Positions 35,617 through 46,894 of a stretch of 64,000 nucleotides of DNA are shown in pieces. The stretch comes from Lactobacillus pasteurii DSM 23907 = CRBIP 24.76. GTDB lineage: Bacteria > Bacillota > Bacilli > Lactobacillales > Lactobacillaceae. The position numbers and the translations under genes are program-made. The notes beneath the pieces were generated by a model that searched no databases, was not told where the DNA came from, and saw only the letters and a list, made by a program, of their open reading frames with translations. How positions within the stretch are numbered: the first letter of the stretch is position 1; every line of letters starts with the position of its first letter. The DNA is taken from the NCBI RefSeq assembly GCF_000297025.1, contig NZ_CAKD01000008.1:1-64000 (forward strand), written 5' to 3'.

Positions 35617-35752
35617 TGTGGAAAAAGCTCAAAATTATCCACAAACTATTAACCGGCGCTTTTTTGAAATATTTGGGTTAATTAGAGTTTTCCACAGGAT
35701 TCACAGACCCTACTACTACTAATTACTTAAATATATAAACAATAAATATACC
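35617..35752. other. oriC, downstream part: DnaA boxes, DnaA-trios and AT-rich unwinding element
   Basis: After dnaA come TGTGGAAAA (35617), TTATCCACA (35635) and TTTTCCACA (35688). A GGATTCACAGACCC GC-rich patch precedes CTACTACTACTA at 35710-35721, which runs into AATTACTTAAATATATAA. The box - GC patch - CTA repeat - AT-rich order matches the DnaA-trio unwinding module defined in Bacillus subtilis. Confidence 0.85.
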
Positions 35753-35781
35753 GTACTCAGAAATTCTATTAAGGAGTTTAT

Positions 35782-36912
35782 ATGAAATTTACTATCAATC
35801 GTAATTTATTTATCGAAAACTTGAACAACGTTATGCGCGCGATTTCTTCACGTGCATCAATTCCAATTTTGGCAGGTATCAAGATTGACCTTTATGAAGA
35901 TCAATTAGTATTGACAGGTAGCGATACTGATATTTCAATTGAAATTACCTTGCCAAGCAGCGATGATTTAACCATCGAATCAACTGGTTCAATTGTTTTG
36001 TCAGCTAGATTCTTTAGTGAAATCATTAAGAAGTTGCCAGGGAAAGATTTTTCATTTGAAGTAATTAGCAACACCCAAATCAAGATCAAATCTGAAAATA
36101 GCGAATTTACAGTTAATGGCCTAGATGCAAACAACTATCCAAGATTGCCAGAAATTTCAACTGAGTCCGCTTTTGTTATCGGTGGAAAAGTTTTAAGAGA
36201 AATTATCAATGAAACTCAATTTGCCGTAGCTACTCAAGAAAGTCGCTTGATTTTAAGCGGGGTTCACTTTACTTTTAGCGCCGATGCGATTAAGGCCGTG
36301 GCAACTGACTCACACCGTCTGTCAGAAAGAAGCATTGCTTTGAATAACGGACCACAAGTTGCTACCGACTTGATTATCCCAGGTCGTAATTTACAGGAAT
36401 TATCAAGAATTATCGGCGAAACTGATCCGGAAATCACAGTTTGCCCAGGCGAAAATCAAGTCCTATGCAAGATTGGCAATATTTCATTCTACTCACGCTT
36501 ATTAGAAGGCAATTATCCTGACACAGATCGCTTGCTTCCAACTGAAAGCACTACTAGCGTAGAATTCGACTTGGCTGATCTTTCTAGCGCACTTGATCGT
36601 GCCAGTCTTTTGACTCACGTTGGTCGCAACAACGTGGTTGATTTGAACTTAGACGTTGAAAACCAAAAGGTCATTTTGAGCGGTACCTCTGCAGAAATTG
36701 GTAATGTTGAAGAAGAAATTAGCTTCAAGAGCTTAACTGGAGACAACTTGAAGATTTCATTCAACCCTGACTACTTGCGCGATGCCTTGCGTGCTTCAGT
36801 GACTGATGCAATTATGATGAAATTTACTCAACCATTGCGTCCATTCACCGTAACTCCAAATAAGAGCGATATTGAATTTATTCAATTGATTACGCCAGTT
36901 AGAACATTTTAG
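35782..36912 (+). CDS. dnaN: DNA polymerase III sliding clamp (beta subunit)
   Basis: This 376-aa protein has the three-domain beta clamp pattern, starting MKFTINRNLFIENLNNVMRAISSRASIPILAGIKI and ending FIQLITPVRTF. It tethers polymerase to DNA. AAGGAG precedes the ATG. It stands 167 bp past dnaA across the unwinding element and is closed by a strong terminator, so it is not in one unbroken unit with recF. Confidence 0.97.
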   Translation: MKFTINRNLFIENLNNVMRAISSRASIPILAGIKIDLYEDQLVLTGSDTDISIEITLPSSDDLTIESTGSIVLSARFFSEIIKKLPGKDFSFEVISNTQIKIKSENSEFTVNGLDANNYPRLPEISTESAFVIGGKVLREIINETQFAVATQESRLILSGVHFTFSADAIKAVATDSHRLSERSIALNNGPQVATDLIIPGRNLQELSRIIGETDPEITVCPGENQVLCKIGNISFYSRLLEGNYPDTDRLLPTESTTSVEFDLADLSSALDRASLLTHVGRNNVVDLNLDVENQKVILSGTSAEIGNVEEEISFKSLTGDNLKISFNPDYLRDALRASVTDAIMMKFTQPLRPFTVTPNKSDIEFIQLITPVRTF

Positions 36913-36913
36913 T

Positions 36914-36967
36914 AAAAGCATCCTGATTCAGATCTAGATAAACTTGCCTGAGTCAGGATGCTTTTTT
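36914..36967 (+). terminator. Terminator after dnaN
   Basis: AAAAGCATCCTGA pairs with TCAGGATGCTTTTTT around a long loop. Confidence 0.85.
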
Positions 36968-37139
36968 GATGTAAAATTCGCTACAATTTCAAAAAATTAC
37001 GCTGAATTAATTTTATGATCATTGACTATGAAAAGGCTTATTATAAAAAAAACGCTCAGATCGGCTAAAAATGGCTAATAAGTTTGTTTTTTAATTGATT
37101 TACTAATATAATTATATAGGTAAGTAAAAGGCATAGAAG

Positions 37140-37361
37140 GTGAGTATTATCAAGGTTTTTGTAGTAAAAGGCGAATATATAACTTTGAGCCAGTTCTTAA
37201 AAGAAGAGAGCATTATTTCATCAGGTGGTCAGGCTAAGTGGTATTTGCAAGATAACCCCGTAATTTTAAATGGCGAGTCAGAAAATCGTCGCGGCAAGAA
37301 ATTGCGCGCAGGAGACGAGCTGGAAGTTAATGGGGAAGTTTACAAGTTCCAGGAACAATAA
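37140..37361 (+). CDS. yaaA: S4-domain RNA-binding protein YaaA
   Basis: This 73-aa S4-like RNA-binding protein ([26 protein letters not shown], then [16 protein letters not shown]) is always found between dnaN and recF in this group. It starts at GTG 37140 or slightly downstream. The Shine-Dalgarno AGAAGG lies close to the GTG, so the first five codons are uncertain. The stop overlaps the recF start by one base. Confidence 0.9.
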   Translation: MSIIKVFVVKGEYITLSQFLKEESIISSGGQAKWYLQDNPVILNGESENRRGKKLRAGDELEVNGEVYKFQEQ

Positions 37362-38485
37362 TGTATCTTGATCATTTTATTGCGCAGAATTATCGAAATT
37401 TAACGATGGTCGATACCCATTTCGATAAGAACGTGAATATTTTTATTGGCAAAAATGCGCAAGGAAAAACCAACTTGTTGGAGTCGATTTATTTTTTGGC
37501 TTTGACTAGGTCACATCGAACTAGCAGCGATCGAGAATTGATTGCCTTTGATAAGGACTATACCAATATCATGGGCCAAGTTCATAAACATGGGCGCGAA
37601 TTCGATTTGCGCGTGCTCATTAGCAAAAAAGGTAAAAAAGTTTGGATTAATCGGGTTGAGCAAAGCAAACTTTCTAAGTATGTTGGACAGCTCAACGCGA
37701 TCCTTTTTTCGCCTGAGGATTTGGAATTAATCAAGGGTGCTCCAAGCTTGAGGCGCAAGTTTATGGACCAGGAATTTGGCCAAATCAATTCTGAATACTT
37801 GTATTTTGCAAGCAAGTATCGCCAGGTTCTGCAACAAAAGAATAATTATTTAAAGCAACTAGCCAGAGGGCAAGCAAAGGACCAAATCTTTTTAGATGTT
37901 TTATCTGATCAGCTGGCAGGAATTGCGGCTGAGATAATTTTTAGGCGAGTGCAGTTTTTGAATTATCTAAATGATCAAGCCCAAGAGGCTTATGAGCATA
38001 TCAGCTTAGCTAGCGAAAAGCTAACCATCCGGTATCGTCCGTCAGTTAGCGAGATTAAGCCGAGCGACAGCGTAGAGGAGATTTATCAAAAGCTGCAGCT
38101 TGCTTTTAAAAATAATAAAGCAGCTGAAATTAAGAAGGCTACGACCTTGCTTGGCCCTCATCGCGATGATATTGCATTCTTCTTAAATGGCAAGGATGCT
38201 CATCTGTATGCCTCACAAGGACAACAGCGCTCAATTGCTTTAAGCATCAAGTTGGCTGAAATCAAATTAGTGCATCATGTGACCAAAGAATATCCATTGT
38301 TGCTATTGGATGATGTAATGAGTGAATTGGATCATGGGCGTCAGAGTGCGCTTTTAAATTATATTCATGGCAAGACTCAAACGTTTATTACAACTACAGA
38401 TTTGGAAGGTATTTCCTGGGAAATAATAAAACAACCCAAGATCTATCATTTGGAATCTGGCGTAGTTAGTTTAGAAAAGGAGTAA
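37361..38485 (+). CDS. recF: DNA replication and repair protein RecF
   Basis: This 374-aa SMC-like ATPase has Walker [20 protein letters not shown] near residues 30-48, the LLGPHRDDI segment, the signature [19 protein letters not shown] and Walker [13 protein letters not shown]. It loads RecA at gaps during recombinational repair. It lies between yaaA (1-bp overlap) and gyrB (5-bp gap), so translation is coupled. Confidence 0.96.
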   Translation: MYLDHFIAQNYRNLTMVDTHFDKNVNIFIGKNAQGKTNLLESIYFLALTRSHRTSSDRELIAFDKDYTNIMGQVHKHGREFDLRVLISKKGKKVWINRVEQSKLSKYVGQLNAILFSPEDLELIKGAPSLRRKFMDQEFGQINSEYLYFASKYRQVLQQKNNYLKQLARGQAKDQIFLDVLSDQLAGIAAEIIFRRVQFLNYLNDQAQEAYEHISLASEKLTIRYRPSVSEIKPSDSVEEIYQKLQLAFKNNKAAEIKKATTLLGPHRDDIAFFLNGKDAHLYASQGQQRSIALSIKLAEIKLVHHVTKEYPLLLLDDVMSELDHGRQSALLNYIHGKTQTFITTTDLEGISWEIIKQPKIYHLESGVVSLEKE

Positions 38486-38490
38486 ATTAA

Positions 38491-40455
38491 ATGGCTGACA
38501 ATCAAGATCAGAAGCTTGAAGAAATCAAAAAATACGAACAAGAAGCTGATAAGTACAACGCTAGCCAAATTCAAGTCTTGGGCGGACTAGAAGCTGTTAG
38601 AAAACGTCCAGGAATGTATATTGGATCAACTAGTTCGCAAGGCTTGCACCACTTGGTTTGGGAAATTATTGATAACAGTATCGATGAACGCTTAGCAGGC
38701 TTTGCGACCAAGATTGAAATCACTGTCAACGAAGATGGCAGCGTAACTGTTCAAGATGATGGTCGTGGAATCCCAGTCGATATTCAAGAAAAAACTGGCC
38801 GTCCTGCGCTAGAAACTGTTTTTACAGTGCTTCACGCCGGTGGTAAGTTTGGCGGCGGAGGATACAAGGTATCTGGTGGTTTGCACGGGGTAGGTGCCTC
38901 AGTTGTTAACGCCTTGTCAACTAAGTTGAATGTAACGGTTATGAGAGATAGCAAAGTTTACGCTATTTCATTTGATCATGGCCGCGTTAAGGAAGATATG
39001 AAGCAGGTTGGTACTTGCGATCCAACTGAACATGGTACAATCGTTCATTTCTACCCAGACCCAGATATTTTTACCGAAACTATTGTCTTTGACGACAAGA
39101 TCTTAAAGAATCGTATTCGCGAGTTAGCCTTTTTGAACAAAGGCCTTAAGCTAACCTTTACTGATAAGCGCAAGGAAACTGCCGAAACTGACGTATATCA
39201 CTTTGAAGGTGGTATCAAGGAATACGTTGCCTTTTTGAACAAAGACACTAGCGTTTTATTTGATGATCCAATCTATGTTGAAGGCGACTATGATGGAATT
39301 AATGTTGAAGTTGCCTTGCAATACACTACTGGCTATAAGACGACTTTGATGACTTTTGCCAACAACATCCACACTTATGAAGGTGGGATGCACGAGGCTG
39401 GTTTTAAGAGTGCCTTGACTAGAGTGGTTAACGATTATGCCCACAAGGCTAAGCTGCTTAAGGAAAATGACGACAATCTTTTGGGTGAAGATATCCGCGA
39501 AGGAATGACTGCCGTTATTTCTGTCAAGCACCCTAACCCACAATTTGAAGGTCAGACTAAGACTAAGCTTGGCAACTCTAATGCTAGAACTGCAGTTGAC
39601 CGTGCCTTTTCTGAAACCTTTAACCGCTTCTTGATGGAAAATCCAGCAGTTGGCCGCAAGATTGTTGAAAAGGCGCAATTAGCTGAAAAAGCTAGAACAG
39701 CTGCTAAGCGTGCGCGTGAAGTTACTCGTAAGAAGTCTGGTCTAGAAATCGCCAATTTACCTGGGAAATTAGCTGATAACACTAGTAACGATCCAACTAT
39801 TTCTGAATTGTTCATCGTCGAAGGTAACTCAGCTGGCGGTTCTGCTAAGCAAGGCCGTTCTCGTTTGACACAAGCTATTTTGCCAATCAGAGGTAAGATC
39901 TTGAACGTTGAAAAGGCCTCAATGGACCGTATCTTGGCTAACCAAGAAATTAGATCTCTCTTTACGGCTTTAGGTACAGGCTTTGGTGCAGACTTTGACG
40001 TTGAAAAGGCACGCTACCACAAGTTGATCATCATGACTGATGCCGATGTCGATGGAGCCCACATTAGAACCTTGCTTTTGACGCTATTTTACAATTACAT
40101 GCGTCCAATGATCGACAAAGGATATGTCTACATCGCTCGTCCACCTCTTTACCAAGTTCGCCAAGGTAAGGTGGTTAAATACCTAGATACTGATGAAGAA
40201 TTGCATGATTATCTTGGCAGCTTGCAACCAAGCCCTAAGCCAACTGTTCAACGCTACAAGGGGTTAGGTGAAATGGATGCTGATCAACTTTGGGAAACTA
40301 CTATGAATCCTGAAAACCGTCGCTTAGATCGTGTTAGCCCTGAATATGCAAAGAATGCCGATGAAGTATTCGAATTGTTGATGGGTAACGAAGTAGGTCC
40401 AAGACGTGATTTTATTCAAAATAATGCTAAATATGTCGAAAACTTGGATGCTTAG
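38491..40455 (+). CDS. gyrB: DNA gyrase subunit B
   Basis: This 654-aa protein has the GHKL ATPase domain ([49 protein letters not shown]), a transducer domain, and the TOPRIM region ([37 protein letters not shown]). It ends with the usual [17 protein letters not shown]. With GyrA it introduces negative supercoils. It is 8 bp before gyrA. Confidence 0.97.
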   Translation: MADNQDQKLEEIKKYEQEADKYNASQIQVLGGLEAVRKRPGMYIGSTSSQGLHHLVWEIIDNSIDERLAGFATKIEITVNEDGSVTVQDDGRGIPVDIQEKTGRPALETVFTVLHAGGKFGGGGYKVSGGLHGVGASVVNALSTKLNVTVMRDSKVYAISFDHGRVKEDMKQVGTCDPTEHGTIVHFYPDPDIFTETIVFDDKILKNRIRELAFLNKGLKLTFTDKRKETAETDVYHFEGGIKEYVAFLNKDTSVLFDDPIYVEGDYDGINVEVALQYTTGYKTTLMTFANNIHTYEGGMHEAGFKSALTRVVNDYAHKAKLLKENDDNLLGEDIREGMTAVISVKHPNPQFEGQTKTKLGNSNARTAVDRAFSETFNRFLMENPAVGRKIVEKAQLAEKARTAAKRAREVTRKKSGLEIANLPGKLADNTSNDPTISELFIVEGNSAGGSAKQGRSRLTQAILPIRGKILNVEKASMDRILANQEIRSLFTALGTGFGADFDVEKARYHKLIIMTDADVDGAHIRTLLLTLFYNYMRPMIDKGYVYIARPPLYQVRQGKVVKYLDTDEELHDYLGSLQPSPKPTVQRYKGLGEMDADQLWETTMNPENRRLDRVSPEYAKNADEVFELLMGNEVGPRRDFIQNNAKYVENLDA

Positions 40456-40466
40456 GGGGCAAATTG

Positions 40467-42923
40467 ATGGATAACGAAAATCAAACTCAAGATCATAGAA
40501 TTCGCAACGTTGATCTGACTGAAACCATGCGTAGTTCTTTCTTGGACTATGCAATGTCAGTTATCGTTGCCAGAGCTTTGCCTGATGTTAGAGATGGATT
40601 GAAGCCAGTACAGCGACGTATTTTATACGGAATGAGCGAATTGGGTTTAATGCCAGATAAGCCATTTAAAAAGTCAGCCAGAATTGTTGGGGAAGTAATG
40701 GGTAAGTTCCACCCACACGGAGACTCATCAATCTATTTAGCAATGGCGCATATGGCGCAAGACTTCTCATACCGCTACATGCTAGTTGATGGACATGGTA
40801 ACTTTGGTTCAGTCGATGGCGATGAGCCTGCAGCCATGCGTTATACTGAAGCTAGAATGAGCAAGATTGCCGTTGAAATGCTTCGCGACATCAACAAAAA
40901 TACGGTTGATTGGCAAAGAAACTACGATGACACCGAAAATGAACCAACAGTTTTGCCAGCTAGAATTCCTAACTTGCTTGTAAACGGAACTAACGGTATT
41001 GCCGTTGGTATGACTACCAACATTCCGCCACACAACTTGAACGAAGTTATTTCTGGCTTGCACATGTTGATGAAAGATCCAGACGTAACAACCAAGGACT
41101 TGATGAAGGCTATTCCTGGACCAGATTTCCCAACCGGCGGAATTATTATGGGCCGGGGCGGAATTTACCGTGCTTATGAATCAGGCAAGGGCAACATTGT
41201 TGTTCGCGCTAAGACCACCATTGAAACTGAAAAGTCAGGTCGTGAAAAGATCATCGTGAGCGAATTGCCTTACATGGTCAACAAGGCTGAATTGATCAAA
41301 AAGATCGTAGAATTGGCTAGAGCTAAGACCATTGATGGAATTACTGGTATTCGCGATGAAACTGACCAAACTGGTATGCGCATTACGATCGATATTCGTA
41401 GGGATGCTAGTGCGAGCGTTGTTTTGAATAATTTATTCAAGGAAACGCAAATGCAAACCAACTTCGGTATGAACATGGTTGCCATCGTTGATGGCGCACC
41501 ACATTTCTTGACCTTAAAGGAAATGCTGGTTCACTACCTTAACCACCAAGAAAACGTGGTTACTCGCAGAACCAAGTTCGAATTAGCTAAGGCCGAAGCT
41601 AGAGCGCACATCTTAGAAGGTTTGCGCATTGCCTTAGATCATATTGACGAAATCGTTAACTTGATTCGCTCAAGCAAATCAAGCGATATTGCCAAGGCTG
41701 GTTTGATCAGTCGCTTTGGCTTAGACGACAAGCAAGCACAAGCCATTCTTGATATGCGTATGGTTCGCTTGACTGGCTTAGAGCGCGACAAGGTTGAAGC
41801 TGAATACAATGAATTGCAAACCAGAATTGCAGATTACAAGGATATTTTGGCTAAGCCTGAAAGAATCGATCAAATTATTTACGAAGAATTGCTTGAAATT
41901 CAAAAGCGCTATGGCGACGAGCGTAGAACTGAAATTGGTGCTAGCGAAGTTGTTTCAATCGAAGATGAAGACTTGATTGAAAAGCAAGATATCTTGTTGA
42001 CATTGACTCACAACGGCTACATCAAGCGCATGCCAATTACTGAATTCAAGACCCAAAACCGTGGCGGCAAGGGTATCAAGGGTATGGGCGTTCAAGATGG
42101 CGACTTTACTGAACACTTGATTTACTCAAGTACGCACGATATGCTCTTGCTCTTTACTAACGCCGGCAAGGTTTACTCCAAGAAGGCTTACGAAATTCCA
42201 GAATACGGTAGAACTGCCAAGGGCTTGCCAATCGTTAACCTTTTGCAATTAGATAAGGGCGAAAAGATTCAGACCGTCATCAATATTCCAGAAGACGCTG
42301 ACGACAACTACTTATTCTTTATCACTAAGATGGGTGTAGTTAAGCGTACGCACGTTAGCGAATTTGCGAATATTAGAAACAGCGGTTTGATTGCCTTGTC
42401 ATTGCGCGACGGGGATGAACTAAGCAACGTCTTGACAACTGATGGTCAGCAAAACATCTTGATTGGTACTCACCTTGGCTATGCGGTAACGTTTAGCGAA
42501 AGCGATGTTCGTCCAATGGGTAGAACCGCTACTGGTGTTCGAGGAATCAACTTGCGCGAAAATGACTACGTAATTGGTTCTGACGTAATTAAGCCAGATG
42601 ACGAAGTTTTAGTAATTTCTGAAAAAGGTTACGGCAAGAGAACTTCTGCCAGCGAATACCCAATCAAGGGCCGCGGCGGCAAGGGTATCAAGACTGCCAA
42701 CATTACCGAAAAGAACGGTCCACTTGCTGGTATTACGATTGTTAACGGTGACGAAGATTTGATGTTGATCACAACCGACGGAATTATGATCCGCTTTAAG
42801 GCACAAAATGTTTCCCAAACAGGTCGAAGCACTTTGGGCGTTCGTTTGATCAAGGTTGAAGAAGATAGCCAAGTAGCAAGTCTAGCAACGGTTCCGGCTG
42901 AAGAAATCGAAGAAACAGAATAA
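40467..42923 (+). CDS. gyrA: DNA gyrase subunit A
   Basis: This protein has 818 aa from the ATG at 40467; a TTG one codon earlier is less likely. The catalytic Tyr is about residue 126 in [11 protein letters not shown]. The C-terminal half has the beta-pinwheel with the GyrA-box ([11 protein letters not shown]). In the quinolone-determining region Ser87 is present (E. coli Ser83), but the position matching E. coli Asp87 is Leu91 ([17 protein letters not shown]). Acidic Glu or Asp is usual there. The protein ends with an acidic EEIEETE tail. Confidence 0.97.
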   Translation: MDNENQTQDHRIRNVDLTETMRSSFLDYAMSVIVARALPDVRDGLKPVQRRILYGMSELGLMPDKPFKKSARIVGEVMGKFHPHGDSSIYLAMAHMAQDFSYRYMLVDGHGNFGSVDGDEPAAMRYTEARMSKIAVEMLRDINKNTVDWQRNYDDTENEPTVLPARIPNLLVNGTNGIAVGMTTNIPPHNLNEVISGLHMLMKDPDVTTKDLMKAIPGPDFPTGGIIMGRGGIYRAYESGKGNIVVRAKTTIETEKSGREKIIVSELPYMVNKAELIKKIVELARAKTIDGITGIRDETDQTGMRITIDIRRDASASVVLNNLFKETQMQTNFGMNMVAIVDGAPHFLTLKEMLVHYLNHQENVVTRRTKFELAKAEARAHILEGLRIALDHIDEIVNLIRSSKSSDIAKAGLISRFGLDDKQAQAILDMRMVRLTGLERDKVEAEYNELQTRIADYKDILAKPERIDQIIYEELLEIQKRYGDERRTEIGASEVVSIEDEDLIEKQDILLTLTHNGYIKRMPITEFKTQNRGGKGIKGMGVQDGDFTEHLIYSSTHDMLLLFTNAGKVYSKKAYEIPEYGRTAKGLPIVNLLQLDKGEKIQTVINIPEDADDNYLFFITKMGVVKRTHVSEFANIRNSGLIALSLRDGDELSNVLTTDGQQNILIGTHLGYAVTFSESDVRPMGRTATGVRGINLRENDYVIGSDVIKPDDEVLVISEKGYGKRTSASEYPIKGRGGKGIKTANITEKNGPLAGITIVNGDEDLMLITTDGIMIRFKAQNVSQTGRSTLGVRLIKVEEDSQVASLATVPAEEIEETE

Positions 42924-43018
42924 ATTTTTTGAAAAAATTTGAAAAATAAAAAAATTATCGGCATTTTTTGCGTATATATACTATGGGGAATAAATTTTCC
43001 CGGATCACGTGAAAATTG

Positions 43019-43080
43019 TTGGTAATTTTTTATTTATATGCTAGAATTAAAAATTGCGAGTAATAATTTTTCATTACTCC
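43019..43080 (+). promoter_or_regulatory. rpsF operon promoter and hairpin leader
   Basis: TTGGTA (43019-43024), 17 bp, then an extended -10 TGC-TAGAAT (43042-43047). The leader forms GAGTAAT/ATTACTC (about 43058-43079), followed by GTTCTTG/CAAGAAC. Firmicute rpsF leaders often carry an S6:S18-binding RNA. Whether this is one needs a covariance search. Confidence 0.5.
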
Positions 43081-43133
43081 TTGTTCTTGATTCTAGCAAG
43101 AACCATTTAGTCCATAGGGAGGTGCAATAGTTT

Positions 43134-43430
43134 ATGGCAATTACTAAGTACGAAGTAACTTACATTATTAAGCCAGACCTTGATGAAGAATCAAAGAAGG
43201 CTCTCGTTGAAAACTACGATAAGGTTATCGTTGACAACGGTGGTACTATGGTTGAATCCAAAGACTGGGGCAAGCGTCGTTTTGCATACGAAATTGAAAA
43301 GTACCGTGAAGGTGTTTACCACATCATGACTTTCACTGCAGAAAACGCTGAAGCAGTTAACGAATTTAGCCGTTTATCAAAGATTGACTCAGCAGTATTG
43401 CGTTCAATGACTGTTAAGTTAGACAAATAA
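43134..43430 (+). CDS. rpsF: Ribosomal protein bS6
   Basis: This 98-aa protein is typical S6 ([47 protein letters not shown]). GGGAGGTG precedes the ATG. It is the first gene of the rpsF-ssb-rpsR operon. Preferred codons throughout indicate high expression. Confidence 0.97.
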   Translation: MAITKYEVTYIIKPDLDEESKKALVENYDKVIVDNGGTMVESKDWGKRRFAYEIEKYREGVYHIMTFTAENAEAVNEFSRLSKIDSAVLRSMTVKLDK

Positions 43431-43476
43431 TTATCGTTAAATTTTTATCGTAATTTAGGAAAGGGAGGACCTAAGT

Positions 43477-43980
43477 ATGATTAATAGAGTTGTACTTGTT
43501 GGCCGATTAACACGTGATCCTGAATTGCGTACTACTGGGAGTGGAATCTCGGTTGCTACGTTTACTCTTGCTGTTGACCGTCAATTCTCGAATGCTCAAG
43601 GCGAGAGAGGCGCAGACTTTATCAGTTGTGTAATTTGGAGAAAGGCAGCAGAAAATTTTGCTAACTTTACTTCCAAGGGTTCACTAGTTGGTATCGATGG
43701 CCGAATTCAAACCAGAAGCTACGATAATAAAGATGGGCAAAGAGTTTATGTGACTGAAGTTATCGTTGATAACTTCTCACTGCTTGAATCACGCAGAGAC
43801 CGTGAAGCCCGCATTCAAAATGGTGGTTATAACCAACCTGCTGGAAATAATTCTTTCCCAGCAAGTAACGGAACGCCAATTGCAAACAGCAATCCTGCTC
43901 CTGCTCCTGCTCAACCACAAGATCCATTTGCTGGTTCAGGGGATGCAATTGATATTTCAGACGATGATTTACCATTTTAA
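43477..43980 (+). CDS. ssb: Single-stranded DNA-binding protein
   Basis: This 167-aa protein has an OB fold in residues 1-105 ([23 protein letters not shown]), then a Gln/Asn/Pro/Ala-rich flexible linker. The acidic tip DDDLPF recruits partner proteins. GGGAGG lies upstream. It is co-transcribed with rpsF and rpsR. Confidence 0.97.
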   Translation: MINRVVLVGRLTRDPELRTTGSGISVATFTLAVDRQFSNAQGERGADFISCVIWRKAAENFANFTSKGSLVGIDGRIQTRSYDNKDGQRVYVTEVIVDNFSLLESRRDREARIQNGGYNQPAGNNSFPASNGTPIANSNPAPAPAQPQDPFAGSGDAIDISDDDLPF

Positions 43981-44012
43981 TTAAATAGAATTTAAAGAAA
44001 GGACCTAGGGAT

Positions 44013-44252
44013 ATGGCTCAACAAAGAAGAGGTGGCGCACGTCGCCGTCGTAAGGTTGACTACATTGCAGCTAACCACATCGAATACGTTGACTACAAGG
44101 ATGTTGATCTGTTGAAACGTTTTATCTCAGAAAGAGGTAAGATTTTACCACGTCGTGTCACTGGCACTAGCGCAAAGAATCAACGTAAAGTAGCAAATGC
44201 TATTAAGAGAGCTCGTATTATGGGCTTGTTGCCATTTGTTGCTGAAGACTAA
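44013..44252 (+). CDS. rpsR: Ribosomal protein bS18
   Basis: This 79-aa basic protein has the S18 core [47 protein letters not shown] lies upstream. It is the last gene of the rpsF operon and is followed by a terminator. Confidence 0.97.
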   Translation: MAQQRRGGARRRRKVDYIAANHIEYVDYKDVDLLKRFISERGKILPRRVTGTSAKNQRKVANAIKRARIMGLLPFVAED

Positions 44253-44264
44253 GATAGTCAGGCG

Positions 44265-44295
44265 AAAGCTGAGGAGAAATCCTCGGCTTTTTTTA
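44265..44295 (+). terminator. Terminator of the rpsF operon
   Basis: AAGCTGAGGA, loop GAAA, TCCTCGGCTT, then seven T. Confidence 0.92.
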
Positions 44296-44386
44296 TTCGG
44301 AAAATCGAAAACATATTTTTTGCGAATTATCTCCATAAGGTATAATAATAGTTAAGTGTTATTAACAACTATAGGAAGGACCTTTC

Positions 44387-46408
44387 ATGCAAGATTTTTT
44401 ACGTAAGCTTGAATTGCCCGTCTTTATTAAAGATTCACGGCTAACAGCTTCCTTGATAATCGTTATCGGGCTGTCGTTTTTAGGCAGTATTATTGGGATG
44501 CTGATGGACCCTTTGTTTGGGTTAGCATTATTCTTGATCTTTATTTTGACAGTTGCTTTTGCAATTTATGGTGTTTACGTTTTAGCTGGCAATGCGAATA
44601 ATTTCGCGGTTAATTTGTCTTATCGGATAAAACGTAGCGAGCAAGAAGCAATGATTAAGATGCCGTTGGGTATTCTGCTTTATGACAAAGATTTTCAAAT
44701 TCAGTGGGTTAATCCATATTTGCAGCTTTATTTAAAAGAAAATGATCTGATTGGACACACGATCGAGACTGTCGATCCTGATTTGTTCAAGTTGTTAAAT
44801 GAAGCTTTGGAGGCAAAGACTGCAGAAAATCATGTGGTTTCCTGGGATGGTCACCAATTCGAAATGGTGGTTCAGGCCGATTTGGGAGTAATTTATCTGC
44901 TAGATATTTCGCGCTATGCCAAGATCGAGGCTAAATATAAGGCAGAGAGATTGGCAATTGGACAAATCTTTATCGATAACTACGACGAACTAAGCGAAAC
45001 TATGCACGACCAAGAGCTCAGCCAGATGAGTTCTTATGTGCAAAATACGCTAAGCGACTATGCGCAAAATTATCATGCTTATCTAAAGCGAATTGATGAA
45101 GATCACTTTTTGCTGATCACGCACATGCAAGATTTGCTGCAGCTTGAAAAAGATAAGTTTTCAGTTTTGGATAAAATTCGTCAGGAAACTAGTCGAAGCA
45201 ATACTCCTTTGACTTTATCGGTTGGTATTGCCTATGGCAGCTCGTCACTGACAGAAATTGCAAATCAAGCTCAATCTAATCTAGATTTGGCTTTAGGCCG
45301 AGGCGGAGACCAGGTTGTTTTGCGGGCTCCAGGCAAGGAAGCTAAGTACTACGGTGGCAAGTCCAATCCAATGGAGCGCCGGACTAGAGTTAGGGCTAGA
45401 ATGGTTTCGCAAGCCTTGAGTGAATTAGTCAAGGATGCAGACAGAGTCTTTGTTGTGGGACATGCTCGGCCAGACATGGACTCAGTTGGTAGCGGGATCG
45501 GCGTAGTCAAGATTGCTCGCTTGCATGGCGTTAAAGCCAACTTTGTGTTAGATGCTAACAAAACCAACTACGATGTTGGCCGACTAGTTGCTAGAATTGG
45601 CCAGCAAAAAGTCGACAGCGATATTTTTATCGATCCTAGTCTGGCCTTAGAGCAAGTAACGGATAAGTCCTTATTAGTAATGGTTGACCACTCGAAATAT
45701 TCTATTACTTACTCAAAGCCGTTGTATGATCGACTAAAAAATCGGATAATTGTAATTGACCACCATCGCCGGGGCGAGGAATTCCCAGAAAATCCGATGC
45801 TGACCTATGTTGAACCTTATGCTTCTTCTGCTTCAGAGCTGGTAGCAGAAATGATCGAATACCAGCAGCCAGCTGGATCGCAGCAGGTTCTAACCGACCT
45901 AGAAGCAACGGGGATGCTGGCCGGGATCGTGGTGGATTCCAAAGAATTTTCACTTCGAACTGGCACCAGAACTTTCGATGCAGCCAGCTATTTGCGCTCA
46001 ATTGGTGCAGATACTTCATTAGTTAGCGTGCTATTGAAAGAAGACAAGGAAAGCTTCTTGCAGCGCACCCATTTGGTTGCAACGCTAGAGATGGTTCGAC
46101 CAAAGATGGCTGTTTTGGCTGGGCCAGACAATCAGATCATCGATCCAATCATTACCGCTCAGGCAGCTGATACGGCGCTAGATCTAGAAAATATCGGCGC
46201 AAGTTTTGCCATTACGCGTAGAAGCAGCGACATGGTAGGTATCTCGGCTCGGTCGATGGGCAAAATCAATGTTCAATTGATCATGGAAAAATTAGGCGGA
46301 GGTGGCCATTTATCCAATGCGGCAACGCAACTCAAGGATGTAACAGTGGATCAGGCCAAAGAGAAGCTTTTGCAGGCAATTGATCAATACGAGCAAGAAA
46401 ACGAATAA
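44387..46408 (+). CDS. gdpP: Cyclic-di-AMP phosphodiesterase GdpP
   Basis: This 673-aa protein has two membrane helices (residues about 20-70), a PAS-like sensor region, and a degenerate GGDEF domain (LGRGGDQVVLR). The DHH/DHHA1 phosphodiesterase has RPDMDSVGS (Asp near residue 363), VMVDHS, IVIDHHRRGEEF and GGGGHLSNAA. It breaks down c-di-AMP, which controls potassium and osmotic balance. It forms a unit with rplI 12 bp downstream. Confidence 0.95.
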   Translation: MQDFLRKLELPVFIKDSRLTASLIIVIGLSFLGSIIGMLMDPLFGLALFLIFILTVAFAIYGVYVLAGNANNFAVNLSYRIKRSEQEAMIKMPLGILLYDKDFQIQWVNPYLQLYLKENDLIGHTIETVDPDLFKLLNEALEAKTAENHVVSWDGHQFEMVVQADLGVIYLLDISRYAKIEAKYKAERLAIGQIFIDNYDELSETMHDQELSQMSSYVQNTLSDYAQNYHAYLKRIDEDHFLLITHMQDLLQLEKDKFSVLDKIRQETSRSNTPLTLSVGIAYGSSSLTEIANQAQSNLDLALGRGGDQVVLRAPGKEAKYYGGKSNPMERRTRVRARMVSQALSELVKDADRVFVVGHARPDMDSVGSGIGVVKIARLHGVKANFVLDANKTNYDVGRLVARIGQQKVDSDIFIDPSLALEQVTDKSLLVMVDHSKYSITYSKPLYDRLKNRIIVIDHHRRGEEFPENPMLTYVEPYASSASELVAEMIEYQQPAGSQQVLTDLEATGMLAGIVVDSKEFSLRTGTRTFDAASYLRSIGADTSLVSVLLKEDKESFLQRTHLVATLEMVRPKMAVLAGPDNQIIDPIITAQAADTALDLENIGASFAITRRSSDMVGISARSMGKINVQLIMEKLGGGGHLSNAATQLKDVTVDQAKEKLLQAIDQYEQENE

Positions 46409-46420
46409 GGAGGCAAAATT

Positions 46421-46873
46421 ATGAAGGTTATTTTTACACAAGATGTTAGAGGACGTGGCAAGCGCGGAGAAGTTAAGAACGTACCAGATGGATATGCACA
46501 AAACTTCTTGTTCAAGCAAGGCTTAGCTAAGCCTGCCAGCAAGGGAAACATGCACACTTTAGAGCGAGTAGCTGCTAATGAAAAGGCAGCATACGAAGCT
46601 GAAAAAGCTGAAGCTCAAAAGGTTAAGGCATTGCTTGAAAAAGACGAAACGGTTGTTAACTTCAAGTCTAAGGCTGGTGCAGATTCTAGATTGTTTGGTT
46701 CAATCTCAAGCAAACGAATCGTTGAAGGCTTGGAAGAACAATACGGAATTAAGATCGACAAGCGCAAATTAAGCCTCCCTGAGCCAATTAAAGCTTTGGG
46801 TTATACAAATGTACCAGTCAAGCTTTTCAAGGGCGTAGAAGCTACTATTCGCGTTCACATTACAGAACAATAA
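46421..46873 (+). CDS. rplI: Ribosomal protein bL9
   Basis: This 150-aa protein has the L9 N-domain [29 protein letters not shown], a long connecting helix rich in Lys/Glu/Ala and a small C-domain. AAGGAGG lies upstream. It is embedded between gdpP and dnaB, the usual order in lactobacilli. Confidence 0.97.
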   Translation: MKVIFTQDVRGRGKRGEVKNVPDGYAQNFLFKQGLAKPASKGNMHTLERVAANEKAAYEAEKAEAQKVKALLEKDETVVNFKSKAGADSRLFGSISSKRIVEGLEEQYGIKIDKRKLSLPEPIKALGYTNVPVKLFKGVEATIRVHITEQ

Positions 46874-46894
46874 AAAAGAAGTTAGGTGCGATTA

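Noticed and set aside
39256..39678. 140-codon minus-strand open frame inside gyrB
   Set aside because: Antisense shadow of highly biased gyrB codons; no start signal and no known family.
43001..43016. Fourth parS-like site (GGATCACGTGAAAATT)
   Set aside because: Only the core TCACGTGA is kept and one half-site is missing, so the match is too weak to count.
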